Source: Thiomonas sp. (lineage in GTDB: Bacteria > Pseudomonadota > Gammaproteobacteria > Burkholderiales > Burkholderiaceae). From it: a stretch of 14,192 bases of DNA. A program made the position numbers and the translations under genes. Below the pieces are notes generated by a model. It saw only the letters and a list, made by a program, of their open reading frames with translations. It was not told where the DNA came from and did no database searches. The number at the start of each line of letters is the position of its first letter. Positions within the stretch are counted from its first letter, which is position 1. The stretch is taken from contig DAIAZB010000470.1 in assembly GCA_027443745.1 (NCBI GenBank), forward strand, positions 1 through 14,192, read 5' to 3'. Shown piece by piece: positions 6,657 through 12,993 of this stretch.

Positions 6657-7292
6657 ATGATGAACCAAACCAATGAAGCAACCCTGCAGACCCTCGAAGC
6701 CGCACAGAACCAACTGGGCGCCGCCCAACGGAGGCAGGCCGAGCTCGACGCCGACATCAATGCTGCACAAGCCGCCTTGCGCGCCGCGGCCGCGCATCGC
6801 GCTGGGCTGTTGCAGTTGGTGGCCGCCGGCAAGGGCGCCACGACCAAGGAAGAGGTCATGGCGGCCGACGACCAGGTCAGGGGCGCTCAGATTGAGCTCG
6901 AGATCGCCACGCTGACCGCGCGCACCGGGCAGGCTGCAATCGACGAGGGCGAGCTCGCTGTTGCTCAAGCAAAAGCCCGCGAGTTGAGCGTTGAGGTCGA
7001 GGCGGCCGACCGTGCGGTGCAGGCCGAGATTGCCTCCTACGCGAAAAAGCTGCAAGCCGCGCGCGACGCCCTGGCCCGGGTGATTGAAGCGCAACGCGGC
7101 CGTGCCGCAGCAGCAAACAGCGCAGCGGCCCACAACGCCGCCATGCAACGCGCGCGCCCGAACGACAGCAGCGTGCAAGCCCATGCTCTGGTGCGCTCCT
7201 ACGTTGAATCGGCAGATCTGCTCGTTCAAGCCGCATCGCGTCCCTACGGGCAAAGCCTGGTCGAGTGGGATCACAGCTATTTGCCTTCTTGA
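6657..7292 (+). CDS. Ala-rich coiled-coil protein of the virion block
   Basis: A 211-aa protein (or 210 aa from the second ATG at 6660, which has the better spacing from AAGGA). Nearly all of it, residues about 5-165, is predicted long alpha-helix with heptad character and abundant Ala, Gln, Glu and Arg (AAQNQLGAAQRRQAELDADI, then ARELSVEVEAADRAVQAEI). A shorter tail has SYVESADLLVQAASRPYGQSLVEWDH. There is no signal peptide or membrane segment. The position after a decoration protein is where the major capsid gene usually lies, but the sequence does not resemble a capsid protein. A scaffold, spacer or structural rod role is possible from shape and place only. Confidence 0.75.
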   Translation: MMNQTNEATLQTLEAAQNQLGAAQRRQAELDADINAAQAALRAAAAHRAGLLQLVAAGKGATTKEEVMAADDQVRGAQIELEIATLTARTGQAAIDEGELAVAQAKARELSVEVEAADRAVQAEIASYAKKLQAARDALARVIEAQRGRAAAANSAAAHNAAMQRARPNDSSVQAHALVRSYVESADLLVQAASRPYGQSLVEWDHSYLPS

Positions 7293-7302
7293 GGAGCGCG
7301 TC

Positions 7303-7770
7303 ATGAGCGACCACAACACGCGACTGAAGGCGATTGAAGCAAGCCTGCGCCGCATCGCCTCAAAACTTGGCATTGCGGGCATCGATCATCGGCCTGCGTC
7401 GCTGCCGCGCCAACTCTCCAACAACCTGGATGCGTTCGCAACAGGCTCGCCTGCAACACACCAAACGGCATCAAGGGGTACCCCAGCGAGTGCTGCGCGT
7501 CGAGCGCAATCGTCCGACGATCGAACGGCTTACCGTGCTGGACGAGAGCAAGAGCGTGCTCGGCTGGCGACCATCTTCGCGGCGCCAGTTGCCATGCGGG
7601 ACCCGGCGTTGACGTTCCTCGCTGCAGCCGCCATGCACAAGCCCTCCGACGTCATTGCCCTACTCGAAAAGACGCGCCCCTTGCCGTCGTCAGCAGCGGT
7701 TGCTCCGGCCAGGCCGAGCGTGCGGCAGATCATGCAGGTCGCAGAGCGCGCACGGGCAGGACGCGCATGA
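7303..7770 (+). CDS. Protein resembling the C-terminal scaffold domain of a phage head protease
   Basis: A 155-aa protein with a clear GAGGAG ribosome site just before ATG 7303. The N-terminal 30 residues are helical and basic, a low-complexity Ala/Ser/Thr linker follows, and residues about 75-125 contain AGREQERARLATIFAAPVAMRDPALTFLAAAAMHKPSDVIALLEK. That pattern (ERARI..I...P.A..RP.LA..LA......A..LL) is what I know as the C-terminal scaffold-like part of S49-type capsid maturation proteases. No protease catalytic domain is present, so this would be a free-standing scaffold segment or a remnant that acquired its own start. An intrinsic terminator follows its stop. The assignment is by pattern memory and moderately uncertain. 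Confidence 0.7.
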   Translation: MSDHNTRLKAIEASLRRIASKLGIAGIDHRPASLPRQLSNNLDAFATGSPATHQTASRGTPASAARRAQSSDDRTAYRAGREQERARLATIFAAPVAMRDPALTFLAAAAMHKPSDVIALLEKTRPLPSSAAVAPARPSVRQIMQVAERARAGRA

Positions 7771-7808
7771 AAGTTAGGCTCCCACGGCCTCAGCAGGCCC
7801 GTGGTTTT

Positions 7809-7842
7809 CCCCGCCGGCCAGCGTTGGCTGGCGGGGTTTTTT
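7809..7842 (+). terminator. Strong intrinsic terminator inside the virion gene block
   Basis: A 12-bp stem (CCCCGCCGGCCA pairing with TGGCTGGCGGGG, one G-U pair) with a four-base GCGT loop is followed by TTTTTT. It separates the head-type genes from the tail assembly chaperone only 12 bases before the latter's start. The chaperone and tape measure genes therefore need read-through or antitermination, or have a promoter not recognised here. Confidence 0.88.
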
Positions 7843-7853
7843 GAAAGGCTCCC

Positions 7854-8216
7854 ATGAACAAATCGCATGCAACGTACCAACTCGCACTGGTCAACCAAAT
7901 GATGCGCAGCCCATCCGGCGCCCGCGTCGAGGTTCGGCTCCAGCGCGCCCTGGAGGTAGGGGGCAAGCGCATCGATGTGCTGTTCTTGCGCGCGCCCACA
8001 GAACCGGAGGTGCAGCAGGTGCTCAAGCACCAGGACTCGGCAGCCCAACTCACGTCGCTGCTGAAGATCGTTACGGCACTCCCCACAGCCGCCATTGAAC
8101 GCATGGGTGTTCGCGATTTCATGGCCTGCGCGGATGCATTGACGGATTTGTGCAACAGACGCGCTGAAGTCTTCAACCTGGTGGCGAAGGACGTCGCCGC
8201 GAGCAGCAAAGGTTGA
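7854..8216 (+). CDS. Phage tail assembly chaperone (P2 gpE-like / Mu-type)
   Basis: A 120-aa protein immediately upstream of the tape measure gene, the standard place for a tail assembly chaperone. The pattern fits the gpE/TAC family: a beta pair VEVRLQRALEVGGKRIDVLFLRAPTEPEV, a linker, then helices SLLKIVTALPTAAIERMGVRDFMACADALTDL. These proteins bind the tape measure protein and recruit tail tube subunits during tail assembly and are not part of the finished virion. Many such genes make a longer form by a -1 frameshift near their 3' end. No obvious slippery heptamer followed by a continuing frame was found here. The Shine-Dalgarno is weak (GGCTCCC), perhaps because a terminator lies just before it. 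Confidence 0.78.
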   Translation: MNKSHATYQLALVNQMMRSPSGARVEVRLQRALEVGGKRIDVLFLRAPTEPEVQQVLKHQDSAAQLTSLLKIVTALPTAAIERMGVRDFMACADALTDLCNRRAEVFNLVAKDVAASSKG

Positions 8217-8250
8217 CCTCAAAAACTCACCGAACACGAAAGGGAAGGAC

Positions 8251-10197
8251 ATGACCAACACCGCCAAAATCACCATCACCGCCGTGGATGAAGCCACGGC
8301 GGTGATGCTTAAGATCCGCGCTCAGATGCGCGCCATGACCCAGCCCATGCGCGACATCAAGACCAGCATGGGGCGCTTCGCACAAGCGTCAGGCCTGAAA
8401 AAGGTGGGCCAGGACCTGCGCAAGGTTGGACACGCAGCCGGCGCCGTCGCCCGGGGCGTGACCAAGACCATCGCGCCCATGGCGGCGCTCATTGGTGCCG
8501 GCACCATCGGCGGCGTGGCCGAACTGGCCAACAGCTGGGGGCAGCTCGGCTGGAGCATCGAGCGTACGGCGCAGACCATCGGAGTCGCTCCGCAAAAGCT
8601 CCAGGCCCTGCAGGGCGCGGCCAAGCTTGCAGGACTGAGTGCCGACGACATGACCAGCAGCCTCGGGCGCCTCGGCACCACACTGCAAGACGCGCTCTAT
8701 GGCCGCAACCAGCAAGCCCTGGCCACGCTCAATTACCTGGGCATCAGCATTCACAAAACGGCCACCGGCGCGGTGGACAGCACGCGTGCCTTGTCCGATC
8801 TGTCCCGCGTCATGCAAAAATACAACGGGCAGCCCCAGGTGCAACAGAAGATCGCCGGTGAGTTCGGCCTCGAATTGTTGTTGCCGTTGCTGCGCCAAGG
8901 CCCCGAGGCTATCCGCAAATTCGAGGTCGAAGCCAAGCGTCTGGGCTATGTGCTCTCCGGGCCCGAGCTGCAGCGCGCCACGTTGCTGGGCAAATCCTTT
9001 ACCGATCTGCAAATGAGCCTCACCGGCGTGCGCAACAGCATCAGCGATGCGCTGTTTCCCGTGCTGCAGCCCCTGTTGGTGCAAATGACCAACTGGATTT
9101 CTGCCAACCGGCAACTGGTCGGCACCCGCGTGGCTGAATGGGTGGCTGAGATTGCGGCCTTGGTGCGCTCCGTGAATTGGGGTGCTGTGTGGCAGAGCAT
9201 CAAGCAAACCGTGGCCGAAATCCGCAACATCGCCGTGGGCATCAGCAGCGCGGTGCAGTCGCTCGGCGGCTGGAAAAGCGCCATTGAAGATGCTTTTGGT
9301 GCTGCCGCGCTGGCAAAGATGGGGATTTTCATCGGAAAAATGTTTCTTCTGCGGAAATTGCTGAAGAACGGATTGCCTGCGTCAACCGCGGCTCCGGCTG
9401 CGTCGGACGCCTTTTTGGGGCTAGGCCTTGGTGGATTGTTTGTTCGCGGCGGCCTTCTCGGTTTGGCAGGCTATGGGGGCTACAAACTCGGAAAGAATGT
9501 TATCAATCCTCTGATTAATTCAGGTGTCGATGCGCTGAGTGGTGGCAAAGAAAAAAACCTCGGCGGTGCCGTCTATGACTGGCTGCATCCAGGAGAAGAC
9601 AAAAGGCTCGTTGCGAAGACCCTTTTCCCGGCCATGGAGAGCCATTATGGGCTGCCCAAAGGGCTGCTTGATGCCACATGGGCGCAAGAATCCAGCCGTG
9701 GAGAGCACTTGTATTCGCCCAATGGGGCTGTGGGCGATTTCCAGTTCATGCCGGCAACCGCAGCGGCGTATGGGTTGAAAAATCCTCTGGATTTCGATCA
9801 GTCCACGGTGGCCGCCGCCAAGATGTATGGAGGGCTGCTGAAGCACTACCACAATGACATCTCCAAGGCGCTGGGCGCCTACAACTGGGGTAGTGGGAAC
9901 CTGGACAAGGATATTGCAAAGCATGGCGCCGACTGGCTTGCCCACGCGCCCAGGGAGACACAGGATTACGTCAATCAGATTCAGGGTCGCATGGCCGGCG
10001 TCAAGCGGCCTTATCTGTATGGGCAAGGCCGTATCGGCGCACCGCAGGCCTCCGCACCGCAGGCCTCCGCAACGCAGCGCGTTGACGTGCACATCAGCAT
10101 GGGGAACGTCCCCCCCGGCACGAAAGTCACGGCAACAGACGGCAATGGCCACAACGTGCCCGTGCGTGTGGGACGCAACCTGGTGGGAGCGTCCTGA
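8251..10197 (+). CDS. Tape measure protein with internal lytic transglycosylase domain
   Basis: A 648-aa protein with a good ribosome site (GGGAAGGA) before ATG 8251. The N-terminal 100 residues are amphipathic helix (VMLKIRAQMRAMTQPMRDI) followed by a hydrophobic Gly/Ala stretch (APMAALIGAGTIGGVAELA), as in tape measure proteins. Residues about 110-330 match the Mu/P2-like tape measure core. Two further hydrophobic patches lie near 350-410 (GIFIGKMFLL and FLGLGLGGLFVRGGLLGLAGYGGY). Residues about 455-570 form a soluble-lytic-transglycosylase-like domain with candidate catalytic Glu480 (TWAQESSRG), then GAVGDFQFMPATAAAYG and ALGAYNWGSG. The protein sets tail length and should open peptidoglycan during DNA entry. 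It is short for a tape measure, predicting a short tail. The stop overlaps the next start. Confidence 0.9.
   Translation: MTNTAKITITAVDEATAVMLKIRAQMRAMTQPMRDIKTSMGRFAQASGLKKVGQDLRKVGHAAGAVARGVTKTIAPMAALIGAGTIGGVAELANSWGQLGWSIERTAQTIGVAPQKLQALQGAAKLAGLSADDMTSSLGRLGTTLQDALYGRNQQALATLNYLGISIHKTATGAVDSTRALSDLSRVMQKYNGQPQVQQKIAGEFGLELLLPLLRQGPEAIRKFEVEAKRLGYVLSGPELQRATLLGKSFTDLQMSLTGVRNSISDALFPVLQPLLVQMTNWISANRQLVGTRVAEWVAEIAALVRSVNWGAVWQSIKQTVAEIRNIAVGISSAVQSLGGWKSAIEDAFGAAALAKMGIFIGKMFLLRKLLKNGLPASTAAPAASDAFLGLGLGGLFVRGGLLGLAGYGGYKLGKNVINPLINSGVDALSGGKEKNLGGAVYDWLHPGEDKRLVAKTLFPAMESHYGLPKGLLDATWAQESSRGEHLYSPNGAVGDFQFMPATAAAYGLKNPLDFDQSTVAAAKMYGGLLKHYHNDISKALGAYNWGSGNLDKDIAKHGADWLAHAPRETQDYVNQIQGRMAGVKRPYLYGQGRIGAPQASAPQASATQRVDVHISMGNVPPGTKVTATDGNGHNVPVRVGRNLVGAS
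10039..10068 (+). repeat. Two tandem 15-bp units in the tape measure gene
   Basis: GCACCGCAGGCCTCC occurs twice head to tail (10039-10053 and 10054-10068). It encodes a repeated APQAS linker between the transglycosylase domain and the C-terminal beta segment. It keeps frame and is probably a slippage product in a flexible linker. Confidence 0.8.
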
Positions 10198-10319
10198 TGG
10201 TCAGCTCCATCACGGTGGCGCAGCAGGCCACCGGTATCGTCCAGTCGGTCTCCAACACCATCGGGGGCATGGGGGTCTCGCCGCCGGCTCGTTCTGGAGT
10301 TATTGCTCTGGTGCCATAG
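10197..10319 (+). pseudogene. Truncated tail gene, first codons only
   Basis: ATG 10197 overlaps the tape measure stop as in an intact tail operon. The frame runs MVSSITVAQQATGIVQSVSN and then TIGGMGVSPPARSG before stopping after 40 codons. The first 25 to 30 residues look like a genuine start of a tail protein encoded after a tape measure gene, while the end (ARSGVIALVP) looks arbitrary. Downstream, tail, baseplate and fibre genes are absent and a c4/icd-type module begins. The likely breakpoint is about 10280-10300. Which tail protein it was cannot be told. Confidence 0.55.
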
Positions 10320-10387
10320 CGTGCCGAGATTCGGTGCTCGATCCACTGAACTGCATCAAAGCATGAAGTGGCCATGTCGCCCCATGG

Positions 10388-10417
10388 TTGACATTCCTAA
10401 GCAACCAAGTGCATCAT
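10388..10417 (+). promoter_or_regulatory. Sigma-70-like promoter for the c4-type RNA
   Basis: A perfect -35 TTGACA lies at 10388-10393 and, after 18 bases, CATCAT at 10412-10417 matches the -10 consensus at four of six positions. Transcription would begin near 10424, which is exactly the conserved GTTGCC-type start of the c4-like RNA. Confidence 0.6.
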
Positions 10418-10423
10418 CAAATT

Positions 10424-10503
10424 GTTGCCTACACAGGCGACCGGGGGTGAGAGCCCGAACACAGGCGGCGAAAGCCGCGATGCTGCTGCACGCGGCTTTT
10501 TTT
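10424..10503 (+). ncRNA. c4: c4-type antisense RNA (P1 immI-like)
   Basis: The segment has the conserved layout of the c4 antisense RNA found in P1, P7 and many prophage ash/icd loci. It has a GTTGCC start, an ACAGGCGACCGGGGGTGAGAG block, the CCCGAACACAGGCGGC block, and AGCCGCGATGCTGCTGCACG leading into the terminator. GCGGC-GAAA-GCCGC (10465-10478) can form a GNRA-capped hairpin that competes with the terminator stem. In P1, c4 pairs with the leader of the same transcript, blocks translation of icd and thereby stops expression of the antirepressor ant. A 13-nt complement is present downstream here (10557-10569), supporting the same mechanism. Family membership is judged from remembered consensus; the exact 3' end assumes termination in the T-run. 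Confidence 0.72.
10473..10503 (+). terminator. Intrinsic terminator of the c4-type RNA
   Basis: AGCCGCG (10473-10479) pairs with CGCGGCT (10491-10497) around an 11-base loop. The last base of the stem begins a run of seven T. The loop contains the conserved TGCTGC typical of this locus. Confidence 0.8.
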
Positions 10504-10507
10504 CGCC

Positions 10508-10609
10508 ATGGTGCGTCCTGTTTCTGGCGGCCCGGGCGGGGGAGTCGAAAGGCTCGCCGGTCGCCTGTGCCGGTCTCTCAACCTCGTTTCGGGCTGCCAC
10601 CTCGTTTGA
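10508..10609 (+). CDS. Possible 33-aa leader peptide in the antisense target
   Basis: ATG 10508 opens a short frame (MVRPVSGGPGGGV, ending SGCHLV) across the region complementary to the c4-type RNA. In homologous ash/icd loci this stretch is conserved as DNA and RNA and frames through it are often annotated. There is no Shine-Dalgarno before it, so the conservation may serve RNA pairing rather than a peptide. Confidence 0.25.
   Translation: MVRPVSGGPGGGVERLAGRLCRSLNLVSGCHLV
10557..10569 (+). promoter_or_regulatory. Candidate target of the c4-type antisense RNA
   Basis: CCGGTCGCCTGTG at 10557-10569 is the exact reverse complement of CACAGGCGACCGG at 10432-10444 inside the c4-type RNA. The core CGCCTGTG can also pair with a second CACAGGCG copy at 10460-10467. 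The site lies upstream of the strong ribosome site of the 50-aa Icd-like gene, the expected place for control of that gene. Confidence 0.6.
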
Positions 10610-10654
10610 AAATGGGGTGGCTGTTCAAAACCGGCACAAGGAAGGAGGTTCATC

Positions 10655-10807
10655 ATGGCTCTCGGCACCAGAGGCATTGCGGGCATCGCGCCCGCCATCC
10701 CGCGCCAGCTCGGCGCACAACTCCTGGCCAGTGATTGCCAGCATGGCAACGCGTATATCCTGCTGCGAGCAGGTTGCATCCACGCTGTGGGGGTGCATCA
10801 TGCATGA
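10655..10807 (+). CDS. Icd/Ash-like 50-aa protein of the c4 locus
   Basis: ATG 10655 is preceded by an excellent Shine-Dalgarno (AAGGAGG, about 10640-10647). The product starts MALGTRGIAGIAPAIPRQLG, continues AQLLASDCQHGNAYILLRAG and ends CIHAVGVHHA. Proteins called Icd-like or Ash in other prophages start after the same RNA leader and end with a similar short segment (an ALL/ARQ-LL stretch, then an RI/CI-HAVGVHHA-type end). P1 Icd interferes with cell division and its translation is the direct target of c4. The stop codon overlaps the start of the next gene by eight bases, so downstream expression depends on translation through this frame, as icd controls ant in P1. The division-inhibitor role here is inferred from locus architecture. 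Confidence 0.6.
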   Translation: MALGTRGIAGIAPAIPRQLGAQLLASDCQHGNAYILLRAGCIHAVGVHHA

Positions 10808-11582
10808 AACGAGAAATGGCGCCCCAATCGCGCCTCTGGAATACGTGTGCTGCTACGGACTGGACTTGATCAAGGGCACCAAGGAGCAAATTCAGAGCTT
10901 CGGCATCGGCCTCAATGTCACGTTTCCCGGCGAACTCAACACCCCGGAAGGCAGAATCTCTACGGTGGACCCGCGTGGCTGGCGCGTGGTGATCTATCAC
11001 GAGGGCCGAGGACGATTTGCAGCTCACGCCCATTTCCCGAACATACCGGACTACCCACAGCCCTGGCAATTTCGCGCTTTCTACCTGAAGAAAGAAGAGG
11101 CATTCCCAGGGGTGACCTTGGAGATGAGTCTCTACTCTGACTGCTTCATAGGTTCCGCTGACGCACTCATCAATGCCGGACTCGTCAGGGATGAGCAGCT
11201 CCCAGGGCCCGGGAGGCCGCGCAGGACATGTGTGACTTGGCGGCCTGACGGAACGATGCTGCCTCGAGGCGCCAATGGCCATGAGCCGGGTAGCGTCCAT
11301 ATCGCGCGAAAATCAGGAAGGACTTTCAACGTAAGGATCCGGATCGCCAGCGAAGAGAGCGAGCGGCGCCATCAAGCTCATGATGAAGCGCTGAAGAGCG
11401 AGCGCGAGAATTGGATGCGAGCAGTCGAGGCCATGCCCAGGCCTCCCCGCCTTAAGCCGTTGCCGCAATGGCAGTTGAACCGACTGGAAGCGGCCGGTGT
11501 AGCCGATTATCAGCGGCGATCCAATGTTGTCGAGCTGCGTGCTTGGAAGGTCGCTCGCAACATGGGGACGGCACGCCGGTAG
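10800..11582 (+). CDS. Unknown 260-aa protein coupled to the Icd-like gene
   Basis: ATG 10800 is chosen because it overlaps the stop of the Icd-like gene by eight bases; the frame is open far upstream, but that part crosses the c4-type RNA and is not coding. No family is recognised. The N-terminal half is beta-rich with aromatic residues (VCCYGLDLIKGTKEQI, then RGWRVVIYHEGRGRF, then WQFRAFYLKKEEAFPG). The C-terminal third is highly charged helix (EESERRHQAHDEALKSER) followed by PRPPRLKPLPQWQLNRLEAAG. No membrane segment or signal peptide is seen. It occupies the place of the antirepressor gene in the P1 immI operon, so an antirepressor or other lysogeny-related role is possible, but there is no sequence support for an Ant domain. 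Confidence 0.75.
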   Translation: MHETRNGAPIAPLEYVCCYGLDLIKGTKEQIQSFGIGLNVTFPGELNTPEGRISTVDPRGWRVVIYHEGRGRFAAHAHFPNIPDYPQPWQFRAFYLKKEEAFPGVTLEMSLYSDCFIGSADALINAGLVRDEQLPGPGRPRRTCVTWRPDGTMLPRGANGHEPGSVHIARKSGRTFNVRIRIASEESERRHQAHDEALKSERENWMRAVEAMPRPPRLKPLPQWQLNRLEAAGVADYQRRSNVVELRAWKVARNMGTARR

Positions 11583-11600
11583 ATCTGGCAAACCAGGTGA

Positions 11601-11729
11601 TCACAGGAGGCGCGCCGTGCCGTTGTCTCCAAGATCTTGCGCGATCTCCCGATCGAAGTCGAGCGCGCCATTCGGGCTGCACTGGGGCGGGGATGGAAAA
11701 GACTTTCCCAGAAGTTGATCACGGGATAG
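11601..11729 (+). other. Coding-like fragment without a proper start
   Basis: Between two genes, a frame open from a TGA at 11598-11600 reads RRAVVSKILRDLPIEVERAI then RAALGRGWKRLSQKL before TAG at 11727-11729. The amphipathic helix pattern looks protein-like, but the only in-frame start is TTG 11637. A good ribosome site (CAGGAGG) points instead to GTG 11617 in another frame, which gives 33 unremarkable residues. A frameshifted gene remnant or chance would explain this. Confidence 0.25.
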
Positions 11730-12126
11730 GCGCCAGTTTTAGCGCGATGCCGACGAATACTTCAATCGCATTCGCGAGGCTAGAGAACGCTCGACCCTTC
11801 ACGTTGCGTCCTCGTACGACCCAGGGCATTTCGCGGCGCCGTGTTCGGGGTAGCACACGCCCGACCAAATCTCCGTTGGCGTCTTCCTCGTACCTAATGT
11901 CGATGTGGAACTCCTCGAACCATATTTCGACGTCAGGGGTTTTGAGCGGCGTTCCGTTCTTCCTGACCCTGTGCAGCGTCAAGAACACTTCGGAGCACTC
12001 CCGTTCCCAGCCCATGCCATCGAAGGTGTCTCCAAAGATTGTGTTGATGTCACCGATGGACTGGCATCGGCGCGCAAGATTCCCAAGCTGTACGGGGACG
12101 ATCGATTCGGGATTCGCCTTGACCAT
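11719..12126 (-). CDS. Unknown minus-strand protein (135 aa), possible moron
   Basis: The start is the ATG at 12126, preceded on the minus strand by GGAG at normal spacing; farther upstream in-frame ATGs lack this and give an implausible Cys/Pro-rich N-terminus. The protein has a beta-rich middle (SEVFLTLHRVRKNGTPLK, then VEIWFEEFHIDIRYEED), a basic stretch (RVLPRTRRREMPWVVRGRNVKG) and a helical end (SLANAIEVFVGIALKL). No family is recognised. It is the only plus-to-minus switch in the phage-like part and stands alone between the c4-type module and the tail/terminase genes. That is the usual setting of a moron, a passenger gene expressed from the prophage. It also marks a join between two differently derived blocks. 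Confidence 0.65.
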   Translation of the reverse strand: MVKANPESIVPVQLGNLARRCQSIGDINTIFGDTFDGMGWERECSEVFLTLHRVRKNGTPLKTPDVEIWFEEFHIDIRYEEDANGDLVGRVLPRTRRREMPWVVRGRNVKGRAFSSLANAIEVFVGIALKLAPIP

Positions 12127-12302
12127 TCTGGTCTCCGGTATCAAAGTCCCACGTGCTCGAAAATTTGCCGACGCGAAATGCGGGCTTGCTGTGCACCGCG
12201 GAGTGGCACAAGTGGGAACCGTGCATTTGCGTGCAACCGGTACTGCGCCATGATCCAACCCGTTTTGCTCCCTTGAAGACTATCGGAGAATCGTGCTCGA
12301 CC

Positions 12303-12863
12303 ATGATCCGACTTGATATTCGATCCGATTTTCGCGCCGTTCAGCAGCAACTGGATCGGCTACGTGCTGCCTTGCGAGATCGCGTGATTTCGGCCGCGAT
12401 CAACAAGACAGCCGACAAGGCCAAGGCTGAGATGAATCGGCAGATCACATCCGAGTTTGCCATCAAGGCTTCTGACGTCAGGTCGCAAACCCGTCTACAA
12501 CGCGCATCTGCCAAGAACTTGCAGGTGTTTGCCACACTGCAAGCGTTCGGCAAACGCCGCGGAAAACGGAGTCGCAATGTCGCTTTGTTTCGTGCTCGTC
12601 AAACAAAAAAAGGTGTGACGGTACAAATCAAGAAATCAGGTGGACGCAAAATCATCGAACATGCATGGATTGGTAATCAAGGACGAACGGTATTCATGCG
12701 TGATGGAAAACAACGATTGCCAATTAAACCTGTTGAAACCATTGATGTTCCACAGATGTTCAACACCAAGCGCATCAACGCTGCAGTCATCGCGAAGATC
12801 AACAAAGACTTTCCAGTCGAACTCGCGCGCGCGTTCAAGGCACTCGAACGGAGGGGACAGTGA
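12303..12863 (+). CDS. Minor tail protein Z-like tail completion protein
   Basis: A 186-aa protein starting MIRLDIRSDFRAVQQQLDRL, the characteristic opening of the lambda gpZ-like minor tail protein family. Then come AAINKTADKAKAEMNRQITSEFAIKASDVRS, a basic middle (FGKRRGKRSRNVALFRARQTKKG) and the family's closing pattern: WIGNQGRTVFMRDGKQRLPIKPVETIDVPQMF, then FPVELARAFKAL. gpZ-type proteins act at the head-proximal end of the tail so that it joins the head correctly. Part of the gene (about 12590-12760) is clearly more AT-rich than its neighbours, with AAA-rich codon use, suggesting a separate origin. Normally it would sit between capsid and tail tube genes; here it precedes a terminase small subunit gene. 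Confidence 0.8.
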   Translation: MIRLDIRSDFRAVQQQLDRLRAALRDRVISAAINKTADKAKAEMNRQITSEFAIKASDVRSQTRLQRASAKNLQVFATLQAFGKRRGKRSRNVALFRARQTKKGVTVQIKKSGGRKIIEHAWIGNQGRTVFMRDGKQRLPIKPVETIDVPQMFNTKRINAAVIAKINKDFPVELARAFKALERRGQ

Positions 12864-12940
12864 CCATCGCCCGCCCACCCCCCACCCCTGCGGGTCCTTC
12901 CCCAGCCCTAGCGCCCAACGGCTCGAAACGGCGCGATCTA

Positions 12941-12954
12941 TCGCTAGTTAGCGA
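12941..12954. promoter_or_regulatory. Operator-like inverted repeat upstream of the terminase gene
   Basis: TCGCTA and TAGCGA flank a 2-base centre (12941-12954), forming a perfect inverted repeat at the start of an abruptly AT-rich 50-bp leader (12945-12993). A TTGATA element at 12960-12965 could be a -35, but no good -10 follows. It may be a symmetric regulator site controlling the downstream gene. Confidence 0.35.
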
Positions 12955-12993
12955 ATAAATTGATAGGATTACAGTTAACTAAAAATTACATCA

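Noticed and set aside
6582..7382. Minus-strand frame opposite the coiled-coil gene
   Set aside because: The plus strand has proper ribosome sites and spacing; the minus frame is Cys/Gly-rich and spans two plus-strand genes.
7771..7853. Programmed frameshift joining the scaffold-like and chaperone genes
   Set aside because: A stop codon, an 83-bp gap and a strong terminator separate them, and no slippery site was seen.
8389..9207. Long minus-strand frame opposite the tape measure gene
   Set aside because: A mirror frame of a GC-rich coding region; it is rich in Gly, Gln and His with no family pattern.
10422..10799. Upstream extension of the 260-aa protein frame
   Set aside because: It crosses the c4-type RNA, its terminator and the Icd-like gene; the ATG at 10800 is coupled to that gene.
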